Below, piece by piece: positions 6,894-15,329 of a DNA stretch of 16,701 bases (position 1 is the first letter of the stretch; each line of letters starts with the position of its first letter). Made by a program: the position numbers and the translations under genes. The notes below the pieces were generated by a model that was given only the letters and a program-made list of their open reading frames with translations, had not been told where the DNA came from and did not search any database. This stretch comes from JAZKFT01 sp043760535. Lineage in GTDB: Bacteria; Bacteroidota; Bacteroidia; Chitinophagales; Chitinophagaceae. Where the stretch lies: the NCBI GenBank assembly GCA_043760535.1, contig JAYUOV010000096.1, positions 1-16,701 on the forward strand, read 5' to 3'.

Positions 6894-7661
6894 TCACTTT
6901 GTGGGTAAACCAATGTTTGCATAATCCCAACTCCTGTCTCCCGAAACAATCCATTGGCTGTTTTCAATGGTAGAACCCTTTGTAACAGCCCAATCTGTAG
7001 AGGGATTTAGCACATTGGCTTTTCTAAAAAAAGTTCTGTTTCGGGTATCGCTTAATTCGCCGGCAATTGTCCAGTTAATATTATTACGTGCACTTGTAGC
7101 ACCCCTTGTACCTATTCTTGTTACAAGGGGGCTGCCAAAAACATCAATAATGGCATAAGTATTCCCATTTAGATTGTATGCACCTCCGGTTGTTTTTTTA
7201 AGTAGGGCAATGGCACTATTACCACTTAACTGCAATGGGCTGCTTGCCTGTGCCGAAAGCGTACTTGTAGTTCCCCATACAGTGTCTCTTTTTACTATTA
7301 ACGGATCGGCCTGCGGAGAAGCAATTACGTAGCACCGGTTGGTGGCTAAAGTATTTGTAAGAATAAAAAAATTGGTACTGAAAGACCATGGATTCAGCGA
7401 TAAAGAATCGGTAACGGCCATATACCCAATAGCATAATCTGACAGATTAATGGAACGGCCTGTTCCGTTAAATAATTCTACATAATGCGTACGGGTTCCA
7501 TTTGCAGCAGGGTCTGTATTAATGGCAGCAGAAATTTCAGAAATTAGCAAATCTGTAGTAACCACAGGTGGCGCCGGTGGTATTACTTCAAAATCTATTT
7601 TAGATACGCAACCGCATAAAAAAAGAAAAATAGTAAAGAATATGGCGATGTATTGTTTCAT
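6894..7661 (-). CDS. Lamin-tail-domain lipoprotein
   Basis: A 255-residue surface or periplasmic lipoprotein. The leader MKQYIAIFFTIFLFLCGC ends in a lipobox-like LCGC with the lipidated Cys at 18; the next residues VSKIDFE lead into a Pro-rich linker (28-33). From about residue 37 there is a lamin tail domain (LTD) signature: LLISEISAAIN, then THYVELFNGTGRSINLSDYAIG. LTDs are immunoglobulin-like folds found in bacterial secreted nucleases, phosphatases and adhesins; no catalytic motif is visible here, so a binding or structural role is likely. It is the last gene of the six-gene unit, 44 bases after the smaller porin gene. A domain-only lipoprotein beside porins suggests a partner bound at the outer membrane; that is inference. 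Confidence 0.8.
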   Translation of the reverse strand: MKQYIAIFFTIFLFLCGCVSKIDFEVIPPAPPVVTTDLLISEISAAINTDPAANGTRTHYVELFNGTGRSINLSDYAIGYMAVTDSLSLNPWSFSTNFFILTNTLATNRCYVIASPQADPLIVKRDTVWGTTSTLSAQASSPLQLSGNSAIALLKKTTGGAYNLNGNTYAIIDVFGSPLVTRIGTRGATSARNNINWTIAGELSDTRNRTFFRKANVLNPSTDWAVTKGSTIENSQWIVSGDRSWDYANIGLPTK

Positions 7662-7705
7662 AGTAAAAATTCTTTTGAAAAAAAAAGGAGCAAAAAATTT
7701 ATAAA

Positions 7706-8980
7706 TTATAATACCAGTTGAACTGCAAACCCGGTAGTCCAGTTTTGTTTGGATACGATACCCGATTTATCATTTATTAAGCTGGTGTTCAAACCAATTT
7801 TTAAAGCGTTGTTTTTCATAAACTTGTTAACCCCAAAAGTTACCCAGTTTTGATTGTGTACAAGCGAAGCAGTAGTATTGAACTCAGGTGAAATAACAGC
7901 ATACCTTCCATCAATAGCCCATCCACTTTTAAATACATAAGATGATTGAACATTGAATGCAGATCCCAAATTGTAATAAGCACTAGCCACTTCTTCGGTA
8001 AGCTTATTGGTAGCTGTTAGGTTTGTAAACAATTCCGAACCGGTAACAGTGCCCGAAGTATATTCGCCAACAAGCGCAAAGCCTCTATTTTTAAATATAA
8101 CATCGGCAACCAGTTTTCTATAGTTGGCAAAATCTGATTTTCCTTGCTTGTTATAAATACCTGAAATATTTGGGTTACCGCTTCCATCGCTGCTACTGGC
8201 ATTTACATTAATACTTGCAGCAATACCTAGTGCTAATTTGGGTTTACGCTCTCTGTAAATATCGTGTGCTATAAATGCATTGTTTTTTATAAAGTCGCCA
8301 AAAGGCAAAATATCTAACCGGCCACCATACTTATATCCGAGGTCGTTTTGGGCAGTAAAAAAATTCTGCCCTTTTCCGGTAGTAATAGAAATGGAAGGAT
8401 AGATTCTCATTTTACCTAAACTATAATTTGTTTCCAGAAACAATCCACCCTCACGGGTAGTACTTACAAAATTTTTCATTAGCCCTCCGTACATAATACC
8501 ATCGGTAGAAGTGCCTGCAATCGACTGACCCATTACTTGTGCGTAACGCTCGTCTTCCATAGCAAGGCGGTTGTTAGTATGGGTTTGTTTTTGGCCAAAA
8601 ATAATTTTGGCATGCTTGCTCAGCTTATAGCCTGCCCAGGCTTCTAATATGGGTGTGGTACCAGTAAAGTCTGTAACGATACCCATTGTTATCTTGTTTT
8701 TAAAAGTAGTAGCATTTATTGCTATACGCACAAGGTTTAAACCTAATCTGCTATTACTTTTTGTATTCGACGCAGAGTCGGAATTATTGAATTGTAATCC
8801 GGGTTGGGTGGTGGTTACAATATTAATCTTTGTGCCTTCTGCCTTGCCAAGCGAAATATAGGTGCCCTCACCAGTAACGTAAGTAAAAGTAGAATCCATG
8901 CTTACCGATTGTGCAACTAACCTGTTGGCACAATACATCGAAAGGAGGCAAAATAATAAAAATGATTTTTTATATAACAT
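7706..8980 (-). CDS. Outer-membrane porin, OprO/OprP (phosphate-selective) type, copy 2
   Basis: A 424-residue beta-barrel. The Sec signal MLYKKSFLLFCLLSMYCANRLVAQ is cut after about residue 24, and the mature part alternates polar and hydrophobic residues as in barrel strands. Family marks include GEGTYISLGKAEGTKINI (N-terminal), ARG-poor loops, and a central YGGRLDILPFGDF...HDIYRERKPKLALGIA (218-253) that closely matches the neighbouring porin. It ends in a hydrophobic strand with terminal VQLVL, typical for BAM-inserted barrels. The family includes P. aeruginosa phosphate/polyphosphate channels, but Bacteroidota members are numerous and of unproven specificity. Its start lies only nine bases after the upstream porin stop, so both are surely co-transcribed. 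The Lys-rich pore lining of OprP cannot be judged by eye. Confidence 0.82.
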   Translation of the reverse strand: MLYKKSFLLFCLLSMYCANRLVAQSVSMDSTFTYVTGEGTYISLGKAEGTKINIVTTTQPGLQFNNSDSASNTKSNSRLGLNLVRIAINATTFKNKITMGIVTDFTGTTPILEAWAGYKLSKHAKIIFGQKQTHTNNRLAMEDERYAQVMGQSIAGTSTDGIMYGGLMKNFVSTTREGGLFLETNYSLGKMRIYPSISITTGKGQNFFTAQNDLGYKYGGRLDILPFGDFIKNNAFIAHDIYRERKPKLALGIAASINVNASSSDGSGNPNISGIYNKQGKSDFANYRKLVADVIFKNRGFALVGEYTSGTVTGSELFTNLTATNKLTEEVASAYYNLGSAFNVQSSYVFKSGWAIDGRYAVISPEFNTTASLVHNQNWVTFGVNKFMKNNALKIGLNTSLINDKSGIVSKQNWTTGFAVQLVL

Positions 8981-8989
8981 ATAAGAAAT

Positions 8990-10351
8990 TTAAAGCTGAA
9001 TGGTAAATTGTATTTGAGAATAATAGCTGCCGTTTTGTGTGGCCGTTTTTAATACATCCTGCAGTTCATTATATCCTGTCTGCAACTGTATTTTTAAGTT
9101 ATGGCCAGATATATACCTGGTAATTACCATGGCGTAATATCTATCAAGATTTGCGTAAGATGCAGTGATGATATCGCTATTGAGTATTGAATATCTTGCA
9201 CCAAAGGCCCAGTTGGAAGGCAATAAATATCCTGCCTGAAAATTAAAGCCACTTCCAAGGTTTAATCTTGACAAGACAATATTTTTTGTTTGTGCTTCTG
9301 TTTGTGTGGTAGGGTAAGTACTAAAGGTTCCATTGAGCCGGTATTCTCCTTTAATACCCATTGGTACGCTGGCACTGGTAGTAACAAAACTGCCTAATGA
9401 ATAAAACCCTTTGTATTTAAACAAATAATCTGCACCAAATTTAGAATAAGAAGGAAATAATTCATTCATATTGTTAACACCGTAAACCCATCTTCCACCA
9501 TTAGTACCTTTTGCAGATGTAGCCGACTCGTTAAAACTGTAAACAACACCTATAACCAACCTGGGTTTATCTTCACGATACAAATCGTCCATGTAAAACT
9601 CACCATACCTTGCGAATTTCCCAAAGGGCAAATAATCCAGCCTGACACCATATTTTAAACCACCGTAATTTTTTTGGAGTCCACTCCGGCTGTCGCCAGT
9701 TGTTATTGAGGCATAGGCTTTAATCCACTGGTTTTTACCAACCCGGTAATTGCCTTTGTATCGGATACCAAAATCAAAAATGGCATCAAAAGCGTCAGAT
9801 ACTGCACTACGATCAATAAAGCCCAGGCTTTCACCTTCTATTCGTGTTTCACGGCTGTCAATATAATCTGCACGCAACCCAAAGTTGAAGGCATGTGATC
9901 TATTGGGCCGATACTCAATATTAGCTTCCTGTAGTACAGTACTGAAAGATCGGTTTCCTGTAGTTACACTTTGAAAATCGGATGAAAAATTTAAACGTGC
10001 AGAAAGACTGATTTTATTATCGAAAATATTTCCAAAAATATTGAGCCTTGCTCTCGGTATTTCAAAAGAAGAGCCGGGAGATGATAAATTTTTATTGGCA
10101 GAATTTATAGAATAAACCGTTTGCAAGGTTTGATTGAAATTTAGATTGCCTTGTGCAGAACGTAAGGTAATACCATCGCCTAACTGATAGCCCTGCTTTA
10201 ACCGAACAACCTGAACACTTCCAAAAGGTTCTTCTGTGGCCATAATAGTGGAGTCATCCTGATATCGGGTTTCTTCCTGTGCTTTCATTTTGGATGAGGA
10301 AAGCAGCAACAAGAAAAAACATAGCGGCTTAAAAAAATCTGCTGGACTCAT
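8990..10351 (-). CDS. Outer-membrane porin, OprO/OprP (phosphate-selective) type, copy 1
   Basis: A 453-residue beta-barrel porin, paralogous to the next gene. The signal peptide has a hydrophobic core CFFLLLLSSS and a likely cut after KMKAQ (residue 25). The mature N-terminus carries YQLGDGITLRSAQGNLNFN (55-73), the usual opening of this family, followed by PRARLNIFGNIFDNKISLSARLNF. The segment YGVRLDYLPFGKF...DDLYREDKPRLVIGV (234-269) aligns with 218-252 of copy 2. It ends in a classic barrel strand with QIQFTIQL. Sixty-three bases separate it from the upstream hydrolase gene, the longest gap but one in the unit. The substrate is unknown; phosphate or another small anion is the family guess. 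Confidence 0.85.
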   Translation of the reverse strand: MSPADFFKPLCFFLLLLSSSKMKAQEETRYQDDSTIMATEEPFGSVQVVRLKQGYQLGDGITLRSAQGNLNFNQTLQTVYSINSANKNLSSPGSSFEIPRARLNIFGNIFDNKISLSARLNFSSDFQSVTTGNRSFSTVLQEANIEYRPNRSHAFNFGLRADYIDSRETRIEGESLGFIDRSAVSDAFDAIFDFGIRYKGNYRVGKNQWIKAYASITTGDSRSGLQKNYGGLKYGVRLDYLPFGKFARYGEFYMDDLYREDKPRLVIGVVYSFNESATSAKGTNGGRWVYGVNNMNELFPSYSKFGADYLFKYKGFYSLGSFVTTSASVPMGIKGEYRLNGTFSTYPTTQTEAQTKNIVLSRLNLGSGFNFQAGYLLPSNWAFGARYSILNSDIITASYANLDRYYAMVITRYISGHNLKIQLQTGYNELQDVLKTATQNGSYYSQIQFTIQL

Positions 10352-10414
10352 GGTATATGTTGTTTTTCAATCAATAGCTTTTAAAAATCAATGCGTACAA
10401 TCTTCTTTTCATTT

Positions 10415-11305
10415 TTACATCCTTTTGCGTACCTCTAAAAGGTAAGGCAGTGCTTCAGCGCCCATTTTTCCATTGTTATGGCCAACATCAGGTACCAAAA
10501 CAAGATTCCAGTTGCATGGAACTTTCATTTCCTCTGCCTTTTTTTGTACGTAATTATAATAGTACTTGCCTCTTTCAAAACGGGTTTTCCCTTGTGCCTC
10601 TGCTTCATCAGTTACGTTAAACCCAACACTACTTCTGTCAGTATCGGCTGTGCCTAAAAGCACACACACATTTGTGCCAAAGAATTTTGTTAGTTGAGGC
10701 GCTGCAATTGGGCTCCCTTTTATACCAAACGGAAAATCAATATCCAGGTCGGGAAGCGTGTACCAGCCAGCATTGGCGATAGCCGCTTTTATTACACGGG
10801 AATTTTCAACAAACATTAAAAAACGATGTACGAATTGTGCACCCGCCGAGTGACCGTATAAATAATATCCTCTCGATTTGCTTTGCGTTTGAGCTACAGC
10901 ATAATCGAATAAGGGCTCAATCAAAGAAAAAGTCCACAACTTGGAATCATTGAATTTTCTTTTGTTACGGTTGTACACATTCCCAAGATTGTAGAGGTCT
11001 GCTCCATCATAATCTTCTTTATCAAATTCGGGTGCAATAATTATACACCCTAAGGTATTGGCTGTATTAATTACCGCATCAAGATATGCAGCGGCATCTC
11101 TTTCTGCGCCATGCAGCATTATTACTATAGGCAAACTATCTGCATCTGCTTTTGGGCTGTAGTAAAAAACTTTAATTGGGTTTTTTAATTTTCCTCCATT
11201 ATCAAAATAGAAAGCTTGCTTACCTGCTATATTTTTAACTGGCTGCCCAACCGTGTAAGTTGTAAGCCCCAAAAGAACAAGGAAAAATAAAAGACTATAT
11301 TTCAT
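10415..11305 (-). CDS. Secreted alpha/beta hydrolase (PHB-depolymerase/esterase-like)
   Basis: Exported serine hydrolase of 296 residues. The ATG at 11305 gives a clean Sec signal (MKYSLLFFLVLLGLTTYTVGQ, cut near residue 20); the frame is open to a TTG at 11320 but that only adds MKLKV ahead of it. The fold shows the oxyanion-side IVIMLHGAERDA (about 60-71), the nucleophile elbow GYYLYGHSAGAQFV with Ser153, a probable acid in LLGTADTDRS (Asp221 or Asp223) and the catalytic His276 in VPDVGHNNGK. This order fits secreted esterases of the PHB depolymerase/feruloyl esterase group, which cleave esters on polymers or small molecules outside the inner membrane. It lies 22 bases after the sorting-domain gene and before the two porin genes, so its products might enter or leave through those channels (inference). 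Confidence 0.85.
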   Translation of the reverse strand: MKYSLLFFLVLLGLTTYTVGQPVKNIAGKQAFYFDNGGKLKNPIKVFYYSPKADADSLPIVIMLHGAERDAAAYLDAVINTANTLGCIIIAPEFDKEDYDGADLYNLGNVYNRNKRKFNDSKLWTFSLIEPLFDYAVAQTQSKSRGYYLYGHSAGAQFVHRFLMFVENSRVIKAAIANAGWYTLPDLDIDFPFGIKGSPIAAPQLTKFFGTNVCVLLGTADTDRSSVGFNVTDEAEAQGKTRFERGKYYYNYVQKKAEEMKVPCNWNLVLVPDVGHNNGKMGAEALPYLLEVRKRM

Positions 11306-11327
11306 CACTTTCAATTTCAATTCAAAA

Positions 11328-12002
11328 TTATTCTATTATCAGTTTTTGATTTTTTGTTTCCGAACCATTATTTATTCGCAGCATGTAACTACCCGGAGCA
11401 GGCTTATTATCCAGATATAACTGCGTAATGGATGTGGGTGTAACATGGTCGAATCTTTTTTGATACAGTATAGCACCATTGATGGCAATGAGTGATATGG
11501 AATATTTACCAACCGGCATGTTCTCTAAACTCACCGTTATCAGATTGCCTTTTACAGGATTGGGAAAAACAGCCAGTGATGCATTTTGCTCCTTGTCATT
11601 ATTTACCACTACAACCGGAGATAAAGTAATGCGGCCATCTGCATCCACCTGCTCTAACCGATAGAAAATTTTACTTTTTAGCGTGTTTACATCGGTGTAT
11701 GCATAGCTTTTTTGGGATACTGAATTTCCGGCACCGGCAACCTGGCCAATTTTTAAAAAATCAGAACCGTTTAATGAACGCTGAACGTTGAAATGGCTAT
11801 TGTTCTTTTCGTTGGTAGTAACCCAGTTCACCTCTACATTACCATATAATTTTTTAGCAGATAAACTCAGCAGCCTTACTGGCAGCGGTGTTGATGCATC
11901 GGTAGTATTATCTACAAAGGCCTGTGAATAGGCAGCATCAGGCTTCATAATCATGGTGAGTATAAATGCTACAATGCCTTTTAGGATATATTTTTTTAAC
12001 AT
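11328..12002 (-). CDS. Small stand-alone T9SS type A sorting-domain protein
   Basis: A 224-residue protein made almost only of an export module. It has its own Sec signal (MLKKYILKGIVAFILTMIM, cut near AYSQ, residue 27), a short spacer, then the PLPVRLLSLSAKKLYGNVEVNW block (39-60) and an FnIII-like fold through about 132. The C-terminal domain runs from about 141 to 224: LAVFPNPVKGNLITVSL, then GKYSISLIAINGAIL, then APGSYMLRI and the closing KNQKLIIE, the marks of a type A T9SS signal that is recognised by the outer-membrane secretion machine and usually clipped off. In this phylum such a tail is normally fused to a large cargo. Here it follows, after 83 bases, a large secreted protein that lacks it. 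It is not a frameshifted end of that gene, because it has its own start and signal peptide. Confidence 0.9.
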   Translation of the reverse strand: MLKKYILKGIVAFILTMIMKPDAAYSQAFVDNTTDASTPLPVRLLSLSAKKLYGNVEVNWVTTNEKNNSHFNVQRSLNGSDFLKIGQVAGAGNSVSQKSYAYTDVNTLKSKIFYRLEQVDADGRITLSPVVVVNNDKEQNASLAVFPNPVKGNLITVSLENMPVGKYSISLIAINGAILYQKRFDHVTPTSITQLYLDNKPAPGSYMLRINNGSETKNQKLIIE

Positions 12003-12085
12003 AACGTGTAATTTTTAGGTAATCTAAGCGTTTCGAAATGATGGATTGGCAAAACCAGTTTAATGATTTGGGTTGCCGTTTAATT

Positions 12086-14425
12086 TTAATTGCCTTTTTT
12101 TCTTACAATTATTTGAAGTCTTTTTTCTCCTACCTGTGCTGTATTTGATGGGTCAACTGTTAGGGTAATTGAAGCATTACTTTTTAGCAACGTAAAAGTA
12201 TTGTTGGAATAATCGTGTAGCCAAATTTCCAGATTTTTATCCATGGTGTAATGGTTAACTTTAATAGAATAGGTATGTATGCCACTTGCCTTAGGTAAAG
12301 CAATGCCTAGTGGAATATTTTTAATGTCTTTATTAAAGCTGGCAACAGCGAGTTTTCGTTTATCGGCACTCAATGCGTAAATACTCAATCCATCATTCAT
12401 TAGTTTTTCAGCATCATGTTCATCCAGGTTATTGCTGAAGTTTTTATCCATTTTAATTACAAGTTTGTCATATTCCAGGCCATTTTCCAGAATTTGTAAA
12501 CCAAAGCCATTTTCGTCCTTGTTTGCACTAAATACCGAAACACAAGCGGTACAATTGTTTTTAACACTTTCGGTAAAATTCAGATTAGCCGCTGCATTTG
12601 CCTTTATAAAAAACGCTGTATATGCCGGTATAATGTAAGAGGCTGGAATTGGGCTAACTGTAACATAAGAGCCGGTTTGTGGATTCCTTAGATAAAAAGC
12701 ATTACCCACATTACCACCTGCGGCAGTAAGTACAGCTCCAATATCTACCGGGGAAGCATAGGGATTACCCACCATGTTAAACGCGGCAGTGGCGCCACTG
12801 CCACCTGTTACTAAAGGAATAGAAACGTTACCTGTATTAACAATGCCTGTCATATCTAAAGTAACCGCCTCCGGAGTGGCTTCTGTGCTGTTTAAAGTAT
12901 TTGTCTGCCCCTTTGCACCCCTCACTAAAACCCTGATACCCCTTCCTGATGACCAACTACTCGTAGTTGCATCGGTAAAGGCTTTCCAGCCACCATCATT
13001 TGCCACATCGCCATTTGCATCTGCTGTGGAAAAGAAGTATGCACTTGGATTATTGGTTTCAGTAGATGTAAATCCGGCACCTGCTGTTTGTGCTGGAAGC
13101 CCTGAAGTACCTGCGGTGTTACCAGTAATATCTATTTCTGTGGTGAGCTGGCTTAATGGCTGTGCAGTAGTAAATGGATGACTTAAGAAGCGATATTTAC
13201 GGAAACCGGGCGGAACGTATTGCTGAACAGTTACATTACCGGTGATGGAAGCACCAGTAGCAAGTGTGCCAATGGATGCAGTACCTGCCAAACCCGACTG
13301 GAGCGTAAACCTTCCAGATCCGGTGGGTACAGGGAAGGCAGTGGCGGAACTTACAAGTAATCTTGCCCCTGGCAAAAGTGTAATATTTTGGGTAGTAGGC
13401 GGCGTTATGGTTGCTGCGCCTATCAGATTAACCGTAAAGGTTTTGGAAACGGAAAAATTACCCGTTGCGTATGTTTTATTACTGGCAAGTACCGAATTCG
13501 ATAAAATAAGGTTGGCATAATTTAAGGCCTGCACAGTTTGTGCCCCTGTTTGACCTGTAATTCCACGATAATACTCTACCGTAGATGCATTGCCTAAAAT
13601 TAAGTTTACGCCCTGCGTTACAGTTGGGCTGTTAAAAAGAAGCACTCCGTTTGCGGTACTGTTAACTACTGGAAACGGCACATTGGCTGAAAAAAGCCCT
13701 CCGGTTCTGCCAGCTTTAAAGGTGCCATTAATGGTAACGATACCACCAGCTTTTATACCTATCCATGTACTTGAACTGCCAACCGGGCCTGTTAATGTGC
13801 ATCCTTCTTCAATGGTGAGGTTATTAAACGTGGGGCCGTTGCTGGCGCCAGAAAAATCTATACTTGCTCCATTTATAAGGCTTGCATTACCGTAAATCCT
13901 GGAGGTAGCAGTAGCAAACATGGCGCCGTCGAAAACCAACTCCAGATTGGCGTCGCTAATGGTTCCCACAGAAATGGGTGCAGTATTTTGGTAAATTATT
14001 TTGTGATTTCCAGAAGTTGGAATGGCCACATCGAACAACTGACCGGCTGTGTTAATGGTAGCACCCGGGGCAATAGTAAGTGCAACAGGACCTGATGGCG
14101 TTAAAGGATTACCCAAATATACTTTTGTACCGGCACCGCTAACCGTCCAGATGCCACTGTTAAATACAATGGTGGGAGTATTTTGGATAATGTAAGAAAA
14201 ACTGACGCCAGTAAAATCAGTAATTCCAGCATTACCGCCGGTTCCATCTATATTTATCCCCCAACTATTTACATCGTTAAGGGCACCTGTACCTTTAAAG
14301 TACAATGTTGTTTGAGCATGTACCTGAATGCCAGCAAAACCCATTAAAAAAATAATGGCAAGTAAACCCAAAAATTTAAATAAATAGACATTACGTTTTT
14401 TGGATAATAGTAAAAGCTTTTTCAT
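12086..14425 (-). CDS. Large secreted beta-rich protein without own sorting domain
   Basis: A 779-residue exported protein of unknown function; first gene of the six-gene unit. The ATG at 14425 is preferred over the TTG at 14431. The long signal peptide holds LFKFLGLLAIIFLMGFAGIQVHA, cut before QTTLYFKG. The mature part opens with NDVNSWGINIDGTGG, common in Bacteroidota surface proteins, and continues with Thr/Asn/Gly-rich short strand repeats to about residue 370, suggesting a beta-helix or solenoid. A middle part has VQQYVPPGFRKYRFLSHPF and MVGNPYASPVDIG, which I have seen in cargo of the T9SS. After a CTAC pair (about 625-628) a final module of about 150 residues ends in RLQIIVRKKGN. No FPNP...G type A tail is present. 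Adhesin or matrix protein is a guess. Confidence 0.85.
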   Translation of the reverse strand: MKKLLLLSKKRNVYLFKFLGLLAIIFLMGFAGIQVHAQTTLYFKGTGALNDVNSWGINIDGTGGNAGITDFTGVSFSYIIQNTPTIVFNSGIWTVSGAGTKVYLGNPLTPSGPVALTIAPGATINTAGQLFDVAIPTSGNHKIIYQNTAPISVGTISDANLELVFDGAMFATATSRIYGNASLINGASIDFSGASNGPTFNNLTIEEGCTLTGPVGSSSTWIGIKAGGIVTINGTFKAGRTGGLFSANVPFPVVNSTANGVLLFNSPTVTQGVNLILGNASTVEYYRGITGQTGAQTVQALNYANLILSNSVLASNKTYATGNFSVSKTFTVNLIGAATITPPTTQNITLLPGARLLVSSATAFPVPTGSGRFTLQSGLAGTASIGTLATGASITGNVTVQQYVPPGFRKYRFLSHPFTTAQPLSQLTTEIDITGNTAGTSGLPAQTAGAGFTSTETNNPSAYFFSTADANGDVANDGGWKAFTDATTSSWSSGRGIRVLVRGAKGQTNTLNSTEATPEAVTLDMTGIVNTGNVSIPLVTGGSGATAAFNMVGNPYASPVDIGAVLTAAGGNVGNAFYLRNPQTGSYVTVSPIPASYIIPAYTAFFIKANAAANLNFTESVKNNCTACVSVFSANKDENGFGLQILENGLEYDKLVIKMDKNFSNNLDEHDAEKLMNDGLSIYALSADKRKLAVASFNKDIKNIPLGIALPKASGIHTYSIKVNHYTMDKNLEIWLHDYSNNTFTLLKSNASITLTVDPSNTAQVGEKRLQIIVRKKGN

Positions 14426-14498
14426 AGGCAAAATAAAAGTTTGTGTATTTGTACCAAATAATTAAAGAACCAAAATAGGGAACAATATTCATCTATTT

Positions 14499-14557
14499 TT
14501 TCAGAAAGCTTTCTAAATGTTTTTGTGGTTTCGGAAAAAAAAATGCAGTTTCGGAAA
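14499..14557. promoter_or_regulatory. TTTCNGAAA palindrome array in the divergent fasciclin / six-gene-unit spacer
   Basis: TTTCGGAAA occurs at 14529-14537 and 14549-14557, 20 bp apart. TTTCAGAAA at 14499-14507 is a close relative 30 bp further off and overlaps GAAAGCTTTC (14504-14513, a perfect palindrome). Starts at 14499, 14529 and 14549 fall on roughly the same face of the helix. The array lies between the divergent starts at 14425 and 14625 and could serve either. The rest of the spacer is AT-rich, without a gene or a clear promoter box. Confidence 0.45.
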
Positions 14558-14624
14558 TAATATAATGTATTGGTTATGTTGATTTTAGAAATTTTTAGTA
14601 CTTACGATTAATACTTTTTAAAAA

Positions 14625-15207
14625 ATGCTCTTCTTAGATGGAATTTCTTATGCGCTGGTAGCGATTTGCTTTTCCGGTGCAATACTTATCGGCTGCGCCA
14701 AAACTCCCAAAACAGATACCCCTTCTGATTACCGCTACAGTACTTGAAACAGTAAAGCCTGTTGAAGACGCTAGTGTTTCTACTTTGTCTCCTACTAAAA
14801 ATTTAGTTGAAAATGATATTGTATCCGCTGATCACACATCTTTGGTTGTCGCTGTTAAAGCCGCTGAACTTGTTGAAACTTTGAGGGGTGCTGGTTCGTT
14901 TACACTATTTGCTCCAACCAACGCGGCTTTTGCCAAACTGCCCGTAGGTACAGTAGATAATTTATTAAAGCCAGAAATGACAAAGGATTTAAATGGAGTT
15001 CTTACTTACCATGTAGTAGCAGGTTCGGTTAAAGCTGCTGAGCTTAACGGTTGCCCAAAAGTAAAAACCTTAAATGGTGGTGAACTTTCTGTATCAATTA
15101 AAGATGGTAAAGTAAGCATCAATGGTGCTAATGTAACCATGGCAGATGTAGTAAGCAGCAATGGTGTTACACACGTTGTAGATGCAGTATTACTGCCAAA
15201 AAAATAA
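14625..15207 (+). CDS. Fasciclin (FAS1) domain lipoprotein, apparently frameshifted
   Basis: An exported lipoprotein with one fasciclin adhesion domain. The ATG at 14625 opens a frame reading MLFLDGISYALVAICFSG then AILIGCAKTPKTDT, with a textbook lipobox LIGC (Cys24), but it meets TGA at 14745-14747. The fasciclin body is in the next frame, open from a GTG at 14677 to the TAA at 15205-15207: SLVVAVKAAELVETL, GSFTLFAPTNAAFAKLP, LTYHVVAGSV and SNGVTHVVDAVLLP are conserved FAS1 blocks. The body alone lacks any signal. Joining the frames needs loss of one base between about 14697 and 14745; the CCCC run at 14719-14722 is a candidate and would read TDT-LLITATV. So either this is a real mutation, a slippage site or a sequence error. 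The leader has no Lys or Arg before its core, which is unusual. Ends at a strong terminator. Confidence 0.8.
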
Positions 15208-15227
15208 TACAATTGTGATGAATTGGG

Positions 15228-15257
15228 AAAAAGGAGTAGCGGATGCTACTCCTTTTT
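15228..15257 (+). terminator. Rho-independent terminator of the fasciclin gene
   Basis: A perfect 13-bp stem (AAAAAGGAGTAGC / GCTACTCCTTTTT) with loop GGAT, 20 bases after the stop codon; the right arm ends in five Ts. The symmetric A and T runs mean it could also act on transcripts from the - strand. Confidence 0.9.
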
Positions 15258-15329
15258 ATGCGATAGACCGATTTTTTTATAATAACATAATATTGAGTTT
15301 ACTACTATGACAACCTATTTATTATGTAC

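Noticed and set aside
12031..12038. TTTCGAAA before the sorting-domain gene as another regulatory site
   Set aside because: It lacks the central base, occurs singly, and the same 8-mer appears at 2227-2234 in an unrelated place.
12002..12085. Frameshift joining the large secreted protein to the T9SS sorting-domain protein
   Set aside because: The downstream protein has its own ATG and a convincing signal peptide, so it is a separate gene.
12774..13895. Several open frames on + inside the large secreted protein gene
   Set aside because: Antisense shadows of a Thr/Gly/Val-rich reading frame; no start context or family match.
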